Below, piece after piece: positions 20,029 through 28,490 of a stretch of 64,000 nucleotides of DNA. How positions within the stretch are numbered: position 1 is the first letter of the stretch; every line of letters starts with the position of its first letter. Made by a program: the position numbers and the translations under genes. The stretch is taken from contig JAGTXO010000009.1 of NCBI GenBank assembly GCA_019448385.1, positions 558,001 to 622,000 on the forward strand. The letters run 5' to 3'. A model generated the notes under the pieces. That model made no database searches, was not told where the DNA came from, and worked only from the letters and a program-made list of their open reading frames with translations. This DNA comes from Diacronema lutheri. Its lineage: Eukaryota; Haptophyta; Pavlovophyceae; Pavlovales; Pavlovaceae.

Positions 20029-20897
20029 CAGGGAATGAGGCGAAATTTCGGGGCGAAACGTTTCGCCCCCGAATTCGCCCCGAAACGAAATGCCGGTTTT
20101 GGGCTCCGTTTCGGGGCGAAATTCGGGGGGCGAAATTTCGGGCGAAATTCGGGGCGAAATGTCCATTTCGGGGCGAAATTTCGGGGGGCGAATTTCGGGG
20201 GGCGAAATTTCGGGGGGCGAAATTTCGGGGCGAAATTTCGGGGCGATATGGCGGCCCGTCATACATGTTGAGTCTTGAGATACAAATACTAACGGCGCTT
20301 ACGTCAGGACAGCGGGGTCAGCACCAGCTGCGGGGGAATCGAGTAGCCACCAATGTCGTCGATCCCCGCGCATCCCGGTCACCAGCGAGCGGGCAGCGAG
20401 GCCCGAATTCAGTGTCATGCTGCATACTCGAAGTTGTCAATCACGACGCGCCCCGCGTCAGCGCTCCGAAGGGTCCCGAGCGCGATCGGCGAGCGTGGGA
20501 CGAGGGCCCAGAGCCGCCCACCGGTGACGCCGTAGGTGTCAGCCTCGAGGCAGCAGCGGCACATTCCGTCCTCAAACAAGACCTTGACCGGCAGGCTGCC
20601 CGACTTGAAGATCTTCTGCACGGTGCTCCGTCGCGCTGCCGATTAGTCGCGCTTCTGCGAGTCGACTGTGACTCGCAGGTGGCGGCTTCATTTCGCCCAC
20701 GCCGCCTTGAGCATGACAACATGAACATCGCGCGCACGTTAATATGTGTGCATATGGGCCGTCGCTGCCGGGCAAAATTCGCCCGAAATTTCGCCCCCCG
20801 AAAGAAAACCGAAATATTATAATTCGCCCCATTTCGGGGCGAAATTTCGGGGGGCGAAATGGCAAATCTGCATTTCGCCCCGAAATCTCATTCCCTG
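20029..20897. mobile_element. Non-autonomous hAT-type DNA transposon, 869 bp
   Basis: The ends are CAGGGAATGAG (20029-20039) and its exact inverse CTCATTCCCTG (20887-20897), the CAGGG start typical of hAT elements. They are flanked by an 8-bp target site duplication GGTGCAAC (20021-20028 and 20898-20905), which is diagnostic in length for hAT. Both ends carry many inverted and direct copies of the motif CGAAATTTCGGGG in the first 220 and last 130 bp, a subterminal repeat pattern expected for transposase binding. The interior is unlike the host: lower GC at the ends and a block of host-like coding sequence in the middle. No transposase is encoded, so it must be moved in trans. Perfect target duplication and ends indicate a fairly recent insertion. 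Confidence 0.88.
20415..20642 (-). pseudogene. Captured host gene fragment inside the hAT element
   Basis: An open stretch without a start codon reads TVQKIFKSGSLPVKVLFEDG, then MCRCCLEADTYGVTGGRLWA and DAGRVVIDNFEYAA before a TGA. Composition is that of a normal folded protein, not of a transposase. The GGRLWALV...VVIDNFEY pattern resembles the last strands of a concanavalin/laminin-G-like sandwich domain, but this is a weak resemblance. It looks like a last exon picked up by the element. Confidence 0.45.
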
Positions 20898-21015
20898 GGT
20901 GCAACGCTAAAATATAGTCTTTAGACCGTCACATCCCACGGCCCCGCCGCCAAAATTTAGTCATCACGACAGTCTGCTTTCACCGGGGAGAAGAGGGCGG
21001 CCTGACCGGCACCCG

Positions 21016-24000
21016 TCACACCGGCGCGCCGCCCGCCACGGAGTTGACGTCCCACGAGCCCGCGGCGCGCCGGCGCGCGGCAACGATGAGCACGCCGCGG
21101 TGTCTCGGCGCGAGCAGTTGCCAGAGCTCGCGCTCGACGCCCGCCGGCGCTGGCGCGTCGGCGCGCGCCTCGTCGCCGTCGCCGCCGGCCTCGCGCAACG
21201 GCGCGTACGCGCCCGCGCGTACCGCGCCCACAGGCAGCGCGGCGTTGGCCCACACCACCGCCTCACCTGCGCCCGCGCGATGCGGCGCGCACGCGGCGCG
21301 CGGCGCGCAGCCGACGAGCGCGGAAGCGACGAACACGCCGCACGCGGCGAGCGCGGCCGCTGCGCGCACGAGCAGGGCCGGTTCGCAGGCCGCGCCGGGC
21401 GGCAGCGCGCGTGCAAACAGGCGCACAATGAGGCGTGCGGCGGCCGCGAGCGGCGCGCCGTCTGGCGCGCACGCGCCCGCGGCGCGCTCGCTCGCGCGCT
21501 CGGCCGCGGCGGCCGCGGCCGCGGCCACGCCGAGCGCGACATGCGCCACGAGCGCAGCGGGGAGTAACGTTTCGACAACCACGTGGAGCGCAGGCAGCAC
21601 CGAACGCGCGCGCAGGTGCGCGGCGGCTGGCCGGCGAAGGAGTTGGACGTCGAGCAGATGGTGGAGCAGACATGCTGCACGCAGCGACGCGCGGCGTGCG
21701 GAGGGCGGGCAGCGCGGCGCGCAGGGGGCAGCGCGGCGCGCAGGGGGCAGCGCGGCGCGCAGGGGGCAGCGCGGCGAACGTGGGCCCGGCGCGCGCGCGC
21801 GCGCGCGGCACGGCGTGCGCGGCGCAGCACGGCGCGGCACGGCGCGGCGCGGCGCACCGGCCGCGGCGAGCACATACGCCGCCGGGAAGACGGGCGCCGC
21901 CGCGAGCGCGAGCGACGCCCACGCGGCGCAGAGCGCGAGCCGGCGCGGCGCGTAAAGCCGTACGCCGTCGTCCGCGCCGTCTGCGTCGCCCGCCGCGCGC
22001 GCGCGCGCCCAGCCGCGCTCGGCGCGCAGCGCGAGCACGGTAGAGCCAATCGACGCGCACGCGACGAAGGCGCAGGCAAAGGGCGGCACGAGCGCAAGCG
22101 CGCGCTCGGCGGCGAAGTGCGCGCCGAGCGCCGCGGCCGCGGCCGCGACCGCCACGACCGCGACGAAGACACGCACCGCGAGCACGCGGCCCCGCGCCTC
22201 GCCGTCCGTCCAGCGCTCGCGCGCGGCGAGCGCCACGGCCGCGGCCTCGAGACCAGCCGCGCACGCGCCCGCCGCGCCGCCGGCCACGCCGCCGAGCGCG
22301 GCGCGCGCCTCTCCGCGCGCAAGCGCTCGCACCGCGAACGCGCGCAGCGCGCCGATGCGCGCTGCGTCCGCGCGTGGGCCGCCGGCGCGGCCCCCGGCAC
22401 CTGCAGCAGCCGTGCAAAGCAGCGCGCCGCCGAGTGCGAGGAGCAGCAGCAGCGCGAGCAGCGCGCGTCGGCTGTGCCGCGCGCCGCGCTCGGCGCCAAG
22501 AGCTGGCGCGCCGCCGCCGCGAGCGTCGGCGCGCGCACAGGTCACGTGCTCGGCGGCGCCCACGTGGCGGCACGCGAGCCGCGCGCCCGCAAACGGCGGC
22601 GCGGCTTTGAGCGCGGCGAGCGCCGCGCGGGCATGCGCGTCCGACTCGCACAACGCCAGCGCGCTGCCCGTCCACCGGCGCGGCGCGTCGGCGAGCGCGC
22701 GCGCCGCCGCTGCGGCCGCGCGCAGCCGCGCCGCCGCGTCGCCGTGCGCTGCACGCGCAAGCACCGATGCGCGCATGCGTACGACGAGCGCGGCGTGTGC
22801 GCAGCGCGCGGCGTGCAGCTCGGCGCGCGCGTGCAGCGCGCGCGATTCGTCAACGCGGAGCGCGAGCGCGGCCGGCGCGGCGCACGGCGCGCGCGCGCGC
22901 GCCGTCGCGCCGCGCGCCCACTCGAAGAGCGCCGCAGGTGTCGCGCCCGGTGGTAGCCGCGCGAGCTCGAGCAGCGGCGCGCGCACGGGCGCGCGCGCGG
23001 CGAGGCGCGCATCCCACGCGCGCAGCGCGCAGCGCGCGCCGACGAGTGCGAGCGCGGCCAGGAGCGCGGCGGCGGCGTCGAGCTGCGCGCGCGCGGGCGC
23101 GAGTCGCGCGCCGGCGGCGAGCGGCGCGCCGGCGGCGCCGAGCGCGCGCCACGCGGACGGCACGTCGGCGCCGGCGCCGGCGTTTGCCCAGTCGGGCGCG
23201 AGCGCGGGGAGGAGCACGCTGATCGTCGCGAGCAGCGCGAGCGCCGTGCACGCCCACGCCTCGGCGTGCAGCAGCGCGCGCACGCCGTCGGCGCCGCGCG
23301 CGGCGCCGCGCGCGCGCCACGCGCGCTGCACCGTGCACGCCGCGCACGCACGCGCGAGCGGCGGCCAAAGCGGCGCGCGCGCGCAGTGGACGACGTCGGC
23401 GGGCGCGAGCGCGCGCAACGCCGCGTCGAGGCGCCGCTCGGCCAGCGCCGCCAAGACCGTCGCGCTCTTGGTCGGGACGCGACCGGCGGTCGGTGGCGCG
23501 CGGCGCGAGCGCGGCGGCGGCGGCGCGGGCCGCGCCGACGCGTCGTCGTCGGCCGCCGCCGCCGCGCCGCCCGGCTGGGCGGGCGGGTCGGTCGACACGC
23601 CGCCCGCGGCGAGCGCGTCGAGTACCGCCTGCCGCGGCAGCACCGCAGCAGCCGGCGCGCTCGGCGCGGCGCGCGCGCCGCGCACGTCCGCCGCGGGCGG
23701 CGGCGAGGTGAGCGCGCGCGTCGGCGACGGCGCGCGCGCGGGCGGCGCGGCTGCCGCGGCGGCGACGGCGGATGGCGGCGAGGCGACGCGCGCGGGCGGC
23801 ACCGCGACCAACGGCGCGGCGGCGACGAGCTCGGCCGCGCGCGCGACGAGCGGCCGCGCCTCGTCCGCCGCGCGCGTCGCCTCGCCTCTCCAGAGGGCGA
23901 ACTGGCGTGCGAGCGCCGCGCACTCGTCCGCGGCCGAACGCGACTCGGCGATCGTCGCGGCGGTGGCGGCGCGCGCGGCGGCGGCCGGGTCGGCCGCGGC

Positions 24001-27000
24001 GTGCGCGACGGCGGCGGACGCGGCGGCCGCCGCCGCGACGGCGGCGGCAGCGGCGGCGGCGGCCGCCGCCGCCGCCGCGCTGTGCGCGCTCGCGGGTGAA
24101 CGCGGCGCGGCGGGCGAGCGCGGCGACGACGCGGTCGCCGCGCCCCGCGCGGGCGGCTGTGGGCCGTCGGCCATGCCGGCCGCGCTCGAGCGCGCGGAGG
24201 AGCGCAGGCGCGACTGGCGCGCGGCGTGCGCGAGCCGCGCGACCGCCACGCTACCCGAGTGACGAAGCTGCGCGTATGGCTCAGTCACTGCCTCGGCGCG
24301 CGCGGGCGCGACGAGGGGCGTGCCCGCGCGCGGCGGCGGCGGCGGCGTGGCGGCGGCGCTCGCCGCGCGGCGCTCGCGCCACGCGGCGGTGGGCGTGAGC
24401 AGGCGCAGCTCGTCGGACGTCAACCCGCCGTCACTGTATGCACTCAGCTCGAGCAGCCGCCCGAGCGGCGCGCACAGGACGTGCGCACTCGACCGCGCGC
24501 CCGCGCTCGCGCCGGCCGCGCCCGCGCCCACGCGCCCGGCCGCGCGCGCGCCGCCACCCACCGCGCCGGCGGGGAGCGCGCAGTGCGCGAGCGCGCAGAG
24601 CGCGCAGTCGAGGACGAGCAGCGACGTGGCCTCGCCGCCCATCCGCAGCTCGTCGGTGCGCAGCCACGCGGCGAGCAGCGCGACGAGGGACGGGAGGGCG
24701 GGTACGGCGGCCGCGACCGCCGCCGCGGCGACGGACGCCATGAGCTCACGGCCCGTCAGCCGCGAGCGGCCGCGCCACACGCACGCGGCGTCGGCCGCGG
24801 CCTGCACTGCGCCGCGCACCGCGCGCAGCATCTCGCAGCGCGAGCGGCAGCTCCCGTTGGGCGGCAGAAGCCGGAGCACTGCAGCGGCCGCGCGCACGTC
24901 GGGCACCCCCGTTACGACCGCCGCCGGCTCGCGCGGTTGCGTCGTACCCGGCATCAGCGCGGCTACGCCCGCGTCCGCGTCTTTCGCCTCGGCCACGTCG
25001 CCCGCGATCGCGCGCGCGAGCGCGGCGAGGCCACGGCCGCCCGCGTGCGCGGCCGCGCGCACGCGCCGCGCGTACGTCGCGTCGTCCGCCGCGTACCGCT
25101 CGCTGTAGAGCGGGCGGAGCGTGGTGCACGTGCGGTGGAAGATGTCGTCCGCGACGGCCGCCGCGAGCGCCGACATCAGCGCGCCGCGCAGCGCGACGCT
25201 CGCGTCCGCGTCGCTCCGCCCGCCCGCGAGGGCGACAACCTTGCGCACGTGATTGGGTGAGAATGCGAGGCGTCGGCCGACGGCGAGCGCCCACGCGCGC
25301 GCGTACGGCTCACCGAGCGCGATATCGAGGGGCTCCTTTGCGTGCGGCGCGCGCGCCTCGCCGTCGGCCGACGCCTCGGCGTCTGCTGCCGCTGCTGCCG
25401 CCGCCGGCGGCGGCGGCGCTGGCGGCGGCGGCGGCTGCGGCGGCGGCGGCGGCGGCGCGGCAGCGGTGCCTGCACCAAGCGGGACGGGCACGCCCGCGAC
25501 GAGGCGGCGAAGCGCCGCGGCGAACTGCGCTTGCTGCAGGCCGAACGCGTGGGCCGAGTCTGCGAGGTCTTGCGGCTCGAAGGCGGCGGCGCTGCTGCTG
25601 CTGCCGCCGCGCTCCGCCCGGTGCGCATCCGTGGCCTCGTAGTCCGGGTGGAAATCGGACTCCTCGAGCTCGCCCGCGAGGAACGCGCACGCCGCCTCGC
25701 GCACGGACGAGAAGCGCCGGCCCGCCGGCCGCGGCGCCGCCCACGACGGCTCCGAGCCATCGTCCTCCGCGCTGGTCGACGGCAGCGGGCCGCGCGTCAG
25801 CGCGAGTAACCGTCCGCTCCTCACGAGCGCGACGAAGGCGTGCGGCGCGTGCGGCTCGGCGACGACGAGCAGCTCGCGCTCGCCGGGCAGCGCCTCGCGC
25901 AGCCGCACCGACTGCACGCGCGCGCCCGACGCGAGGTTGAACACGTCGATCGTCGCCGCGCAGCCGTCGGCCGACGCGCGCTCGGACGCGCGCGTCGTGA
26001 GCAGCAGCCCCGGCAGCACGACCCCACCAAATCGCGGCGGCGGCGGCGCGTCCACCGTCGCTTCGGCGGCCGGCGCGCCCGTCGGCGTGCGCGCGCGCTC
26101 GGGCGTCGCCCAAGCGGCCGCCGCGCCGAGCGCGCCGCCGACGTGCCGGCGCGCCGGGCCCGCCGCAGGGCCGGCGGACGCGCCGGCGAGCGTCGCCGCG
26201 CCGACCGGCGCGCCGCCGTGCGCCGGCTGTGCGTCGTCCGTCGGCCGCGCGCCTACGCGGCTCGAGTCCGGCGAGTGCGCGACGCGCGACGGCGCCGACG
26301 ACGGCGACGGCTGCGTGGGCGACGGCGCGACCGGCCCAAGGTCCTCGAGCCGCAGCCGCTCGGCCGTCACCTCGAGCGGCGGCAGGCGCAATTCGGCCGC
26401 GCCGTCGAGCGCGCTCACAAACGCCACGTGCACGGCGGTGCACCCACCGCCGCCGCCGCCTCCACCGCTGCCGCCGCCCGCGCCGGCGCGCGCCGCGCTC
26501 GGCCGCCCGCCCAAGCACCACGCGAGGTCGCCGCCCGCCATGCTGACGAGCTCCGTTGCGTCCGTTGCCCAGCCGCCGCAGCTGCCGACCTCGCCACCGC
26601 CGTCGCCAGCCGCGGCGCCAGCGCCGCCGACGCCTCCGGCGCCGCCACCGCCGCCGGCCGCGCGGTCAGCGCCGGGCGGCGTCGACGGTGGCGACGGGCT
26701 CGCGGCGAGCGGCGCGGGCGGCGCGCGCGACGCGCTTGGCCACCGCGTGCCGGTGCCCGCGCCCGCGCCGCCGTCCGAGCCACGTTCGGCGGTTACGCGC
26801 GGCGCGCGCGCGGGCGCGCGCTGCACGCCCACGCGCCCGACGCGTGTCGCGATCAGCCGGCGCAGCGGGCGCGCGCCTGCCGGCGGCCGGCCGGGCGGGA
26901 AGCACGCGTAGAGCCGACCGCCGCGCGTCGCCGCGCAGAACGCGCCGGCGGCCGCGCTCCACACCACCGAGCAGACGGGCGAGTCGAGCGTGAGCTCGCC

Positions 27001-27687
27001 GCACTTGTGCGCAACGACGCGCAGCGGGCCACCGCCGCCCGCCAGCCGGAAGAGCTCGAGCCCGTGCTGCCGCGCGACGGCGATGAGCAGCGCGCCGTCG
27101 GCGTCGGCGCCGTCGGGCGCGCCGGCGCGGCGGGCGCCGTCCGCGTCGGCCGCGGCGGCAAATGAGACGGCGCCCGTGGTGCCGAGGTAGGTGCACGTGC
27201 GGATGTTAGCGAGCGGGTGCACCGACACGAGCCCGGCGCACAGCGCGACGACTAGCCGCGCGGCGGGCAGGACGAGGACCTGCGTGACGTCGTGCCGCGA
27301 CTCGGCGCCGCGCAGCTGCATCGTCTGCGCGAGGAGCCACGCGGCGGGCGGCGCGGTCGCGAAGGGCGCCGGGCCCGGGCCGAGCATGATCATCTCGCTC
27401 GCACAGCTCGGCCCGCGCCGCAGCCGCTCGATCGGCTGCACACTCAGGTGGCCGCTCGCGCCGCCGAACGCGACGATGCTACCGCCGACGTGCACACTCG
27501 CGATCCGGCCGTGCAGGTGCGCGCCGACCTGCCGGACGCCGGCAAACGGCGCGATCGCGTCCGCGTCGACGAACGGAAGCGTGAGCGGCGGCGCCGCGTC
27601 GAACCGCAGCATCGCCACGTCATCCCCGCCCAGCGCGAGCGCGGCGCGATTGGCGTGCGCGATGGCCGCAGGCGCTCGCGGCGCCAT
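21016..27687 (-). CDS. Giant multidomain membrane protein: propeller-like N-terminus, VPS9-like region, polytopic C-terminus
   Basis: One frame stays open for 2224 codons. An in-frame intron (21857-21627) is likely, leaving 2146 residues. Residues 1 to about 700 alternate short hydrophobic strands with loops (VAFGGASGHLSVQP, VCSVVWSAAAGAFCAATRGG), like a WD40/CNH propeller with Pro/Gly-rich inserts. Residues about 845-1035 match a VPS9 Rab5-exchange domain pattern: DIFHRTCTTLRPLYSERY, CRSRCEMLRAVRGAV, LTGRELMASV and LRMGGEATSLLVLDCALCAL. Ala-rich coiled coil follows, then an IQ-like motif (TVQRAWRARGAAR, about 1450) and some eight membrane helices from about 1470. The loop LELARLPPGATPAALFEW and later GSALALCESDAHARAALAAL recall CSC1/OSCA/TMEM63 channels. 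The combination could be one protein or two adjacent genes in frame; a Met at about 24174 could start a second. The start codon at 27687 was chosen because the earlier one overlaps the divergent gene. Confidence 0.55.
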   Translation of the reverse strand: MAPRAPAAIAHANRAALALGGDDVAMLRFDAAPPLTLPFVDADAIAPFAGVRQVGAHLHGRIASVHVGGSIVAFGGASGHLSVQPIERLRRGPSCASEMIMLGPGPAPFATAPPAAWLLAQTMQLRGAESRHDVTQVLVLPAARLVVALCAGLVSVHPLANIRTCTYLGTTGAVSFAAAADADGARRAGAPDGADADGALLIAVARQHGLELFRLAGGGGPLRVVAHKCGELTLDSPVCSVVWSAAAGAFCAATRGGRLYACFPPGRPPAGARPLRRLIATRVGRVGVQRAPARAPRVTAERGSDGGAGAGTGTRWPSASRAPPAPLAASPSPPSTPPGADRAAGGGGGAGGVGGAGAAAGDGGGEVGSCGGWATDATELVSMAGGDLAWCLGGRPSAARAGAGGGSGGGGGGGGCTAVHVAFVSALDGAAELRLPPLEVTAERLRLEDLGPVAPSPTQPSPSSAPSRVAHSPDSSRVGARPTDDAQPAHGGAPVGAATLAGASAGPAAGPARRHVGGALGAAAAWATPERARTPTGAPAAEATVDAPPPPRFGGVVLPGLLLTTRASERASADGCAATIDVFNLASGARVQSVRLREALPGERELLVVAEPHAPHAFVALVRSGRLLALTRGPLPSTSAEDDGSEPSWAAPRPAGRRFSSVREAACAFLAGELEESDFHPDYEATDAHRAERGGSSSSAAAFEPQDLADSAHAFGLQQAQFAAALRRLVAGVPVPLGAGTAAAPPPPPPQPPPPPAPPPPAAAAAAADAEASADGEARAPHAKEPLDIALGEPYARAWALAVGRRLAFSPNHVRKVVALAGGRSDADASVALRGALMSALAAAVADDIFHRTCTTLRPLYSERYAADDATYARRVRAAAHAGGRGLAALARAIAGDVAEAKDADAGVAALMPGTTQPREPAAVVTGVPDVRAAAAVLRLLPPNGSCRSRCEMLRAVRGAVQAAADAACVWRGRSRLTGRELMASVAAAAVAAAVPALPSLVALLAAWLRTDELRMGGEATSLLVLDCALCALAHCALPAGAVGGGARAAGRVGAGAAGASAGARSSAHVLCAPLGRLLELSAYSDGGLTSDELRLLTPTAAWRERRAASAAATPPPPPRAGTPLVAPARAEAVTEPYAQLRHSGSVAVARLAHAARQSRLRSSARSSAAGMADGPQPPARGAATASSPRSPAAPRSPASAHSAAAAAAAAAAAAAVAAAAAASAAVAHAAADPAAAARAATAATIAESRSAADECAALARQFALWRGEATRAADEARPLVARAAELVAAAPLVAVPPARVASPPSAVAAAAAAPPARAPSPTRALTSPPPAADVRGARAAPSAPAAAVLPRQAVLDALAAGGVSTDPPAQPGGAAAAADDDASARPAPPPPRSRRAPPTAGRVPTKSATVLAALAERRLDAALRALAPADVVHCARAPLWPPLARACAACTVQRAWRARGAARGADGVRALLHAEAWACTALALLATISVLLPALAPDWANAGAGADVPSAWRALGAAGAPLAAGARLAPARAQLDAAAALLAALALVGARCALRAWDARLAARAPVRAPLLELARLPPGATPAALFEWARGATARARAPCAAPAALALRVDESRALHARAELHAARCAHAALVVRMRASVLARAAHGDAAARLRAAAAAARALADAPRRWTGSALALCESDAHARAALAALKAAPPFAGARLACRHVGAAEHVTCARADARGGGAPALGAERGARHSRRALLALLLLLALGGALLCTAAAGAGGRAGGPRADAARIGALRAFAVRALARGEARAALGGVAGGAAGACAAGLEAAAVALAARERWTDGEARGRVLAVRVFVAVVAVAAAAAALGAHFAAERALALVPPFACAFVACASIGSTVLALRAERGWARARAAGDADGADDGVRLYAPRRLALCAAWASLALAAAPVFPAAYVLAAAGAPRRAVPRRAAPRTPCRARARAPGPRSPRCPLRAALPPARRAAPCAPRCPPSARRASLRAACLLHHLLDVQLLRRPAAAHLRARSVLPALHVVVETLLPAALVAHVALGVAAAAAAAAERASERAAGACAPDGAPLAAAARLIVRLFARALPPGAACEPALLVRAAAALAACGVFVASALVGCAPRAACAPHRAGAGEAVVWANAALPVGAVRAGAYAPLREAGGDGDEARADAPAPAGVERELWQLLAPRHRGVLIVAARRRAAGSWDVNSVAGGAPV
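21627..21857 (-). other. Probable in-frame intron with 19-bp minisatellite
   Basis: Donor GCCG-GTGCGCC and acceptor GGCCAG-CCGCC bound 231 bp (77 codons, no stop). Its translation is Arg/Pro/Ala junk interrupting a hydrophobic region. Joining the exons gives a clean membrane segment boundary (AAYVLAAAAAHLRARSVLPA). At 21708-21777 a 19-bp unit beginning GGCAGCGCGG is repeated 3.7 times. Confidence 0.6.
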
Positions 27688-27801
27688 CACTTTTCGTGTG
27701 GAGTGCGAAAAGCCGTCACGATACAACTGAAATCGTGGTGCCAAGTCGACCCCGTCCACAGCAGCAGGCTGCAGGCCAGCAGGCCAAGGTCGTCCGTGGG
27801 A

Positions 27802-28143
27802 ATGGGCCACACCGACGAACAGGAGCAGGCGGTGAGATCAGGCGAGGTCGTCGTGCTGTTCCCCTTGCGCACGGTGCTCTTCGCCATCGAGCTTGCCGCG
27901 TTCCTCCTGATGCGGCCGGCGCACTGGCTGGGGTACGCATGCGCGCTTGTGTTCGTCGCCTCGCAGGCGGCCTGGGCCAAGATCGCAACGGCACTGTCGC
28001 CTGGCGCCGCTGCCGCGCTCAGAGGGCTTGTCGCCCTCACGAACGAGCTGTGCACCGCCGTCATCACGCCCTTCGTCGTGCTCAGCAGCGTGTGCTCGTT
28101 CGCCGTGTCCGTGTGCATGCACGCCATCGACGGCGGCGAGTAG
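27802..28143 (+). CDS. Small membrane protein, 113 aa, function unknown
   Basis: A single-exon frame starting at the ATG in GGGAATGGGCCAC. After a short acidic N-terminus (GHTDEQEQAVRSGE) come three hydrophobic segments: VVVLFPLRTVLFAIELAAFL, HWLGYACALVFVASQAAWA and ELCTAVITPFVVLSSVCSF. A short tail ends DGGE. The charge pattern (R-T-V-L-F, W-A-K) fits a three-helix membrane protein. I do not recognise the family. It is divergent from the giant membrane protein, with 114 bp between start codons, so they probably share a promoter. The AT-rich sequence after the stop (CATTTTTTTTGTTC) fits a 3' end region. Confidence 0.65.
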   Translation: MGHTDEQEQAVRSGEVVVLFPLRTVLFAIELAAFLLMRPAHWLGYACALVFVASQAAWAKIATALSPGAAAALRGLVALTNELCTAVITPFVVLSSVCSFAVSVCMHAIDGGE

Positions 28144-28279
28144 CAGGCGCGAGTCCCCCTGTGCATATTTGCATGCTCATTTTTTTTGTTCACCGTGTTT
28201 ACGACAAGACGCGCATTCGCATGCCTCCCTGCCCCTTGATCATTTTCAGCCACTTGTCCCCCGACCTCCTTCTCCCCTC

Positions 28280-28405
28280 CTATGCACGATGTAGAACGAG
28301 CGGAAAGAGGATGATGAGCGCGGCGCCGACGGTGAGCACGCACACGATGCTCGCGGCTTCCGCAGCGTCCGGGTCGGCCTCATGGAGGAGCCGCGCGTTC
28401 TCCAT
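28280..28405 (-). CDS. Possible 41-aa tail-anchored microprotein
   Basis: The minus-strand ATG at 28405 opens 41 codons. The product has an acidic N-terminal half (ENARLLHEADPDAAEAAS) and one strong membrane helix (IVCVLTVGAALIILFPLVL) followed by HRA. Composition is unlike the Arg/Ala-rich shadow frames of this genome, so it could be a real small gene, or the last exon of something upstream on the minus strand. It is followed upstream by a hairpin, and no other support is visible. Confidence 0.35.
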   Translation of the reverse strand: MENARLLHEADPDAAEAASIVCVLTVGAALIILFPLVLHRA

Positions 28406-28446
28406 GCCCGAGGAGGACCCGAGACGCGTCCGGATCCTCCTCGGGC
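28406..28446. other. Perfect 12-bp hairpin
   Basis: GCCCGAGGAGGA at 28406-28417 is the exact inverse of TCCTCCTCGGGC at 28435-28446, with a 17-nt loop. It abuts the start codon of the possible microprotein and lies 45 bp before the transposon end. Confidence 0.6.
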
Positions 28447-28490
28447 AACGAGGAGGGCACGCACGGCCGCATTATTAGGGAGTATTATTA

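Larger units (their letters stand above)
28144..28490. other. Intergenic region upstream of a DNA transposon
   Basis: About 350 bp with 3' flank of the 113-aa gene, a possible minus-strand microprotein (28405-28280), a hairpin (28406-28446) and a TTATTAGGGAGT direct repeat at 28472-28483 that partly duplicates the transposon's left edge. Nothing else is supported. Confidence 0.5.
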
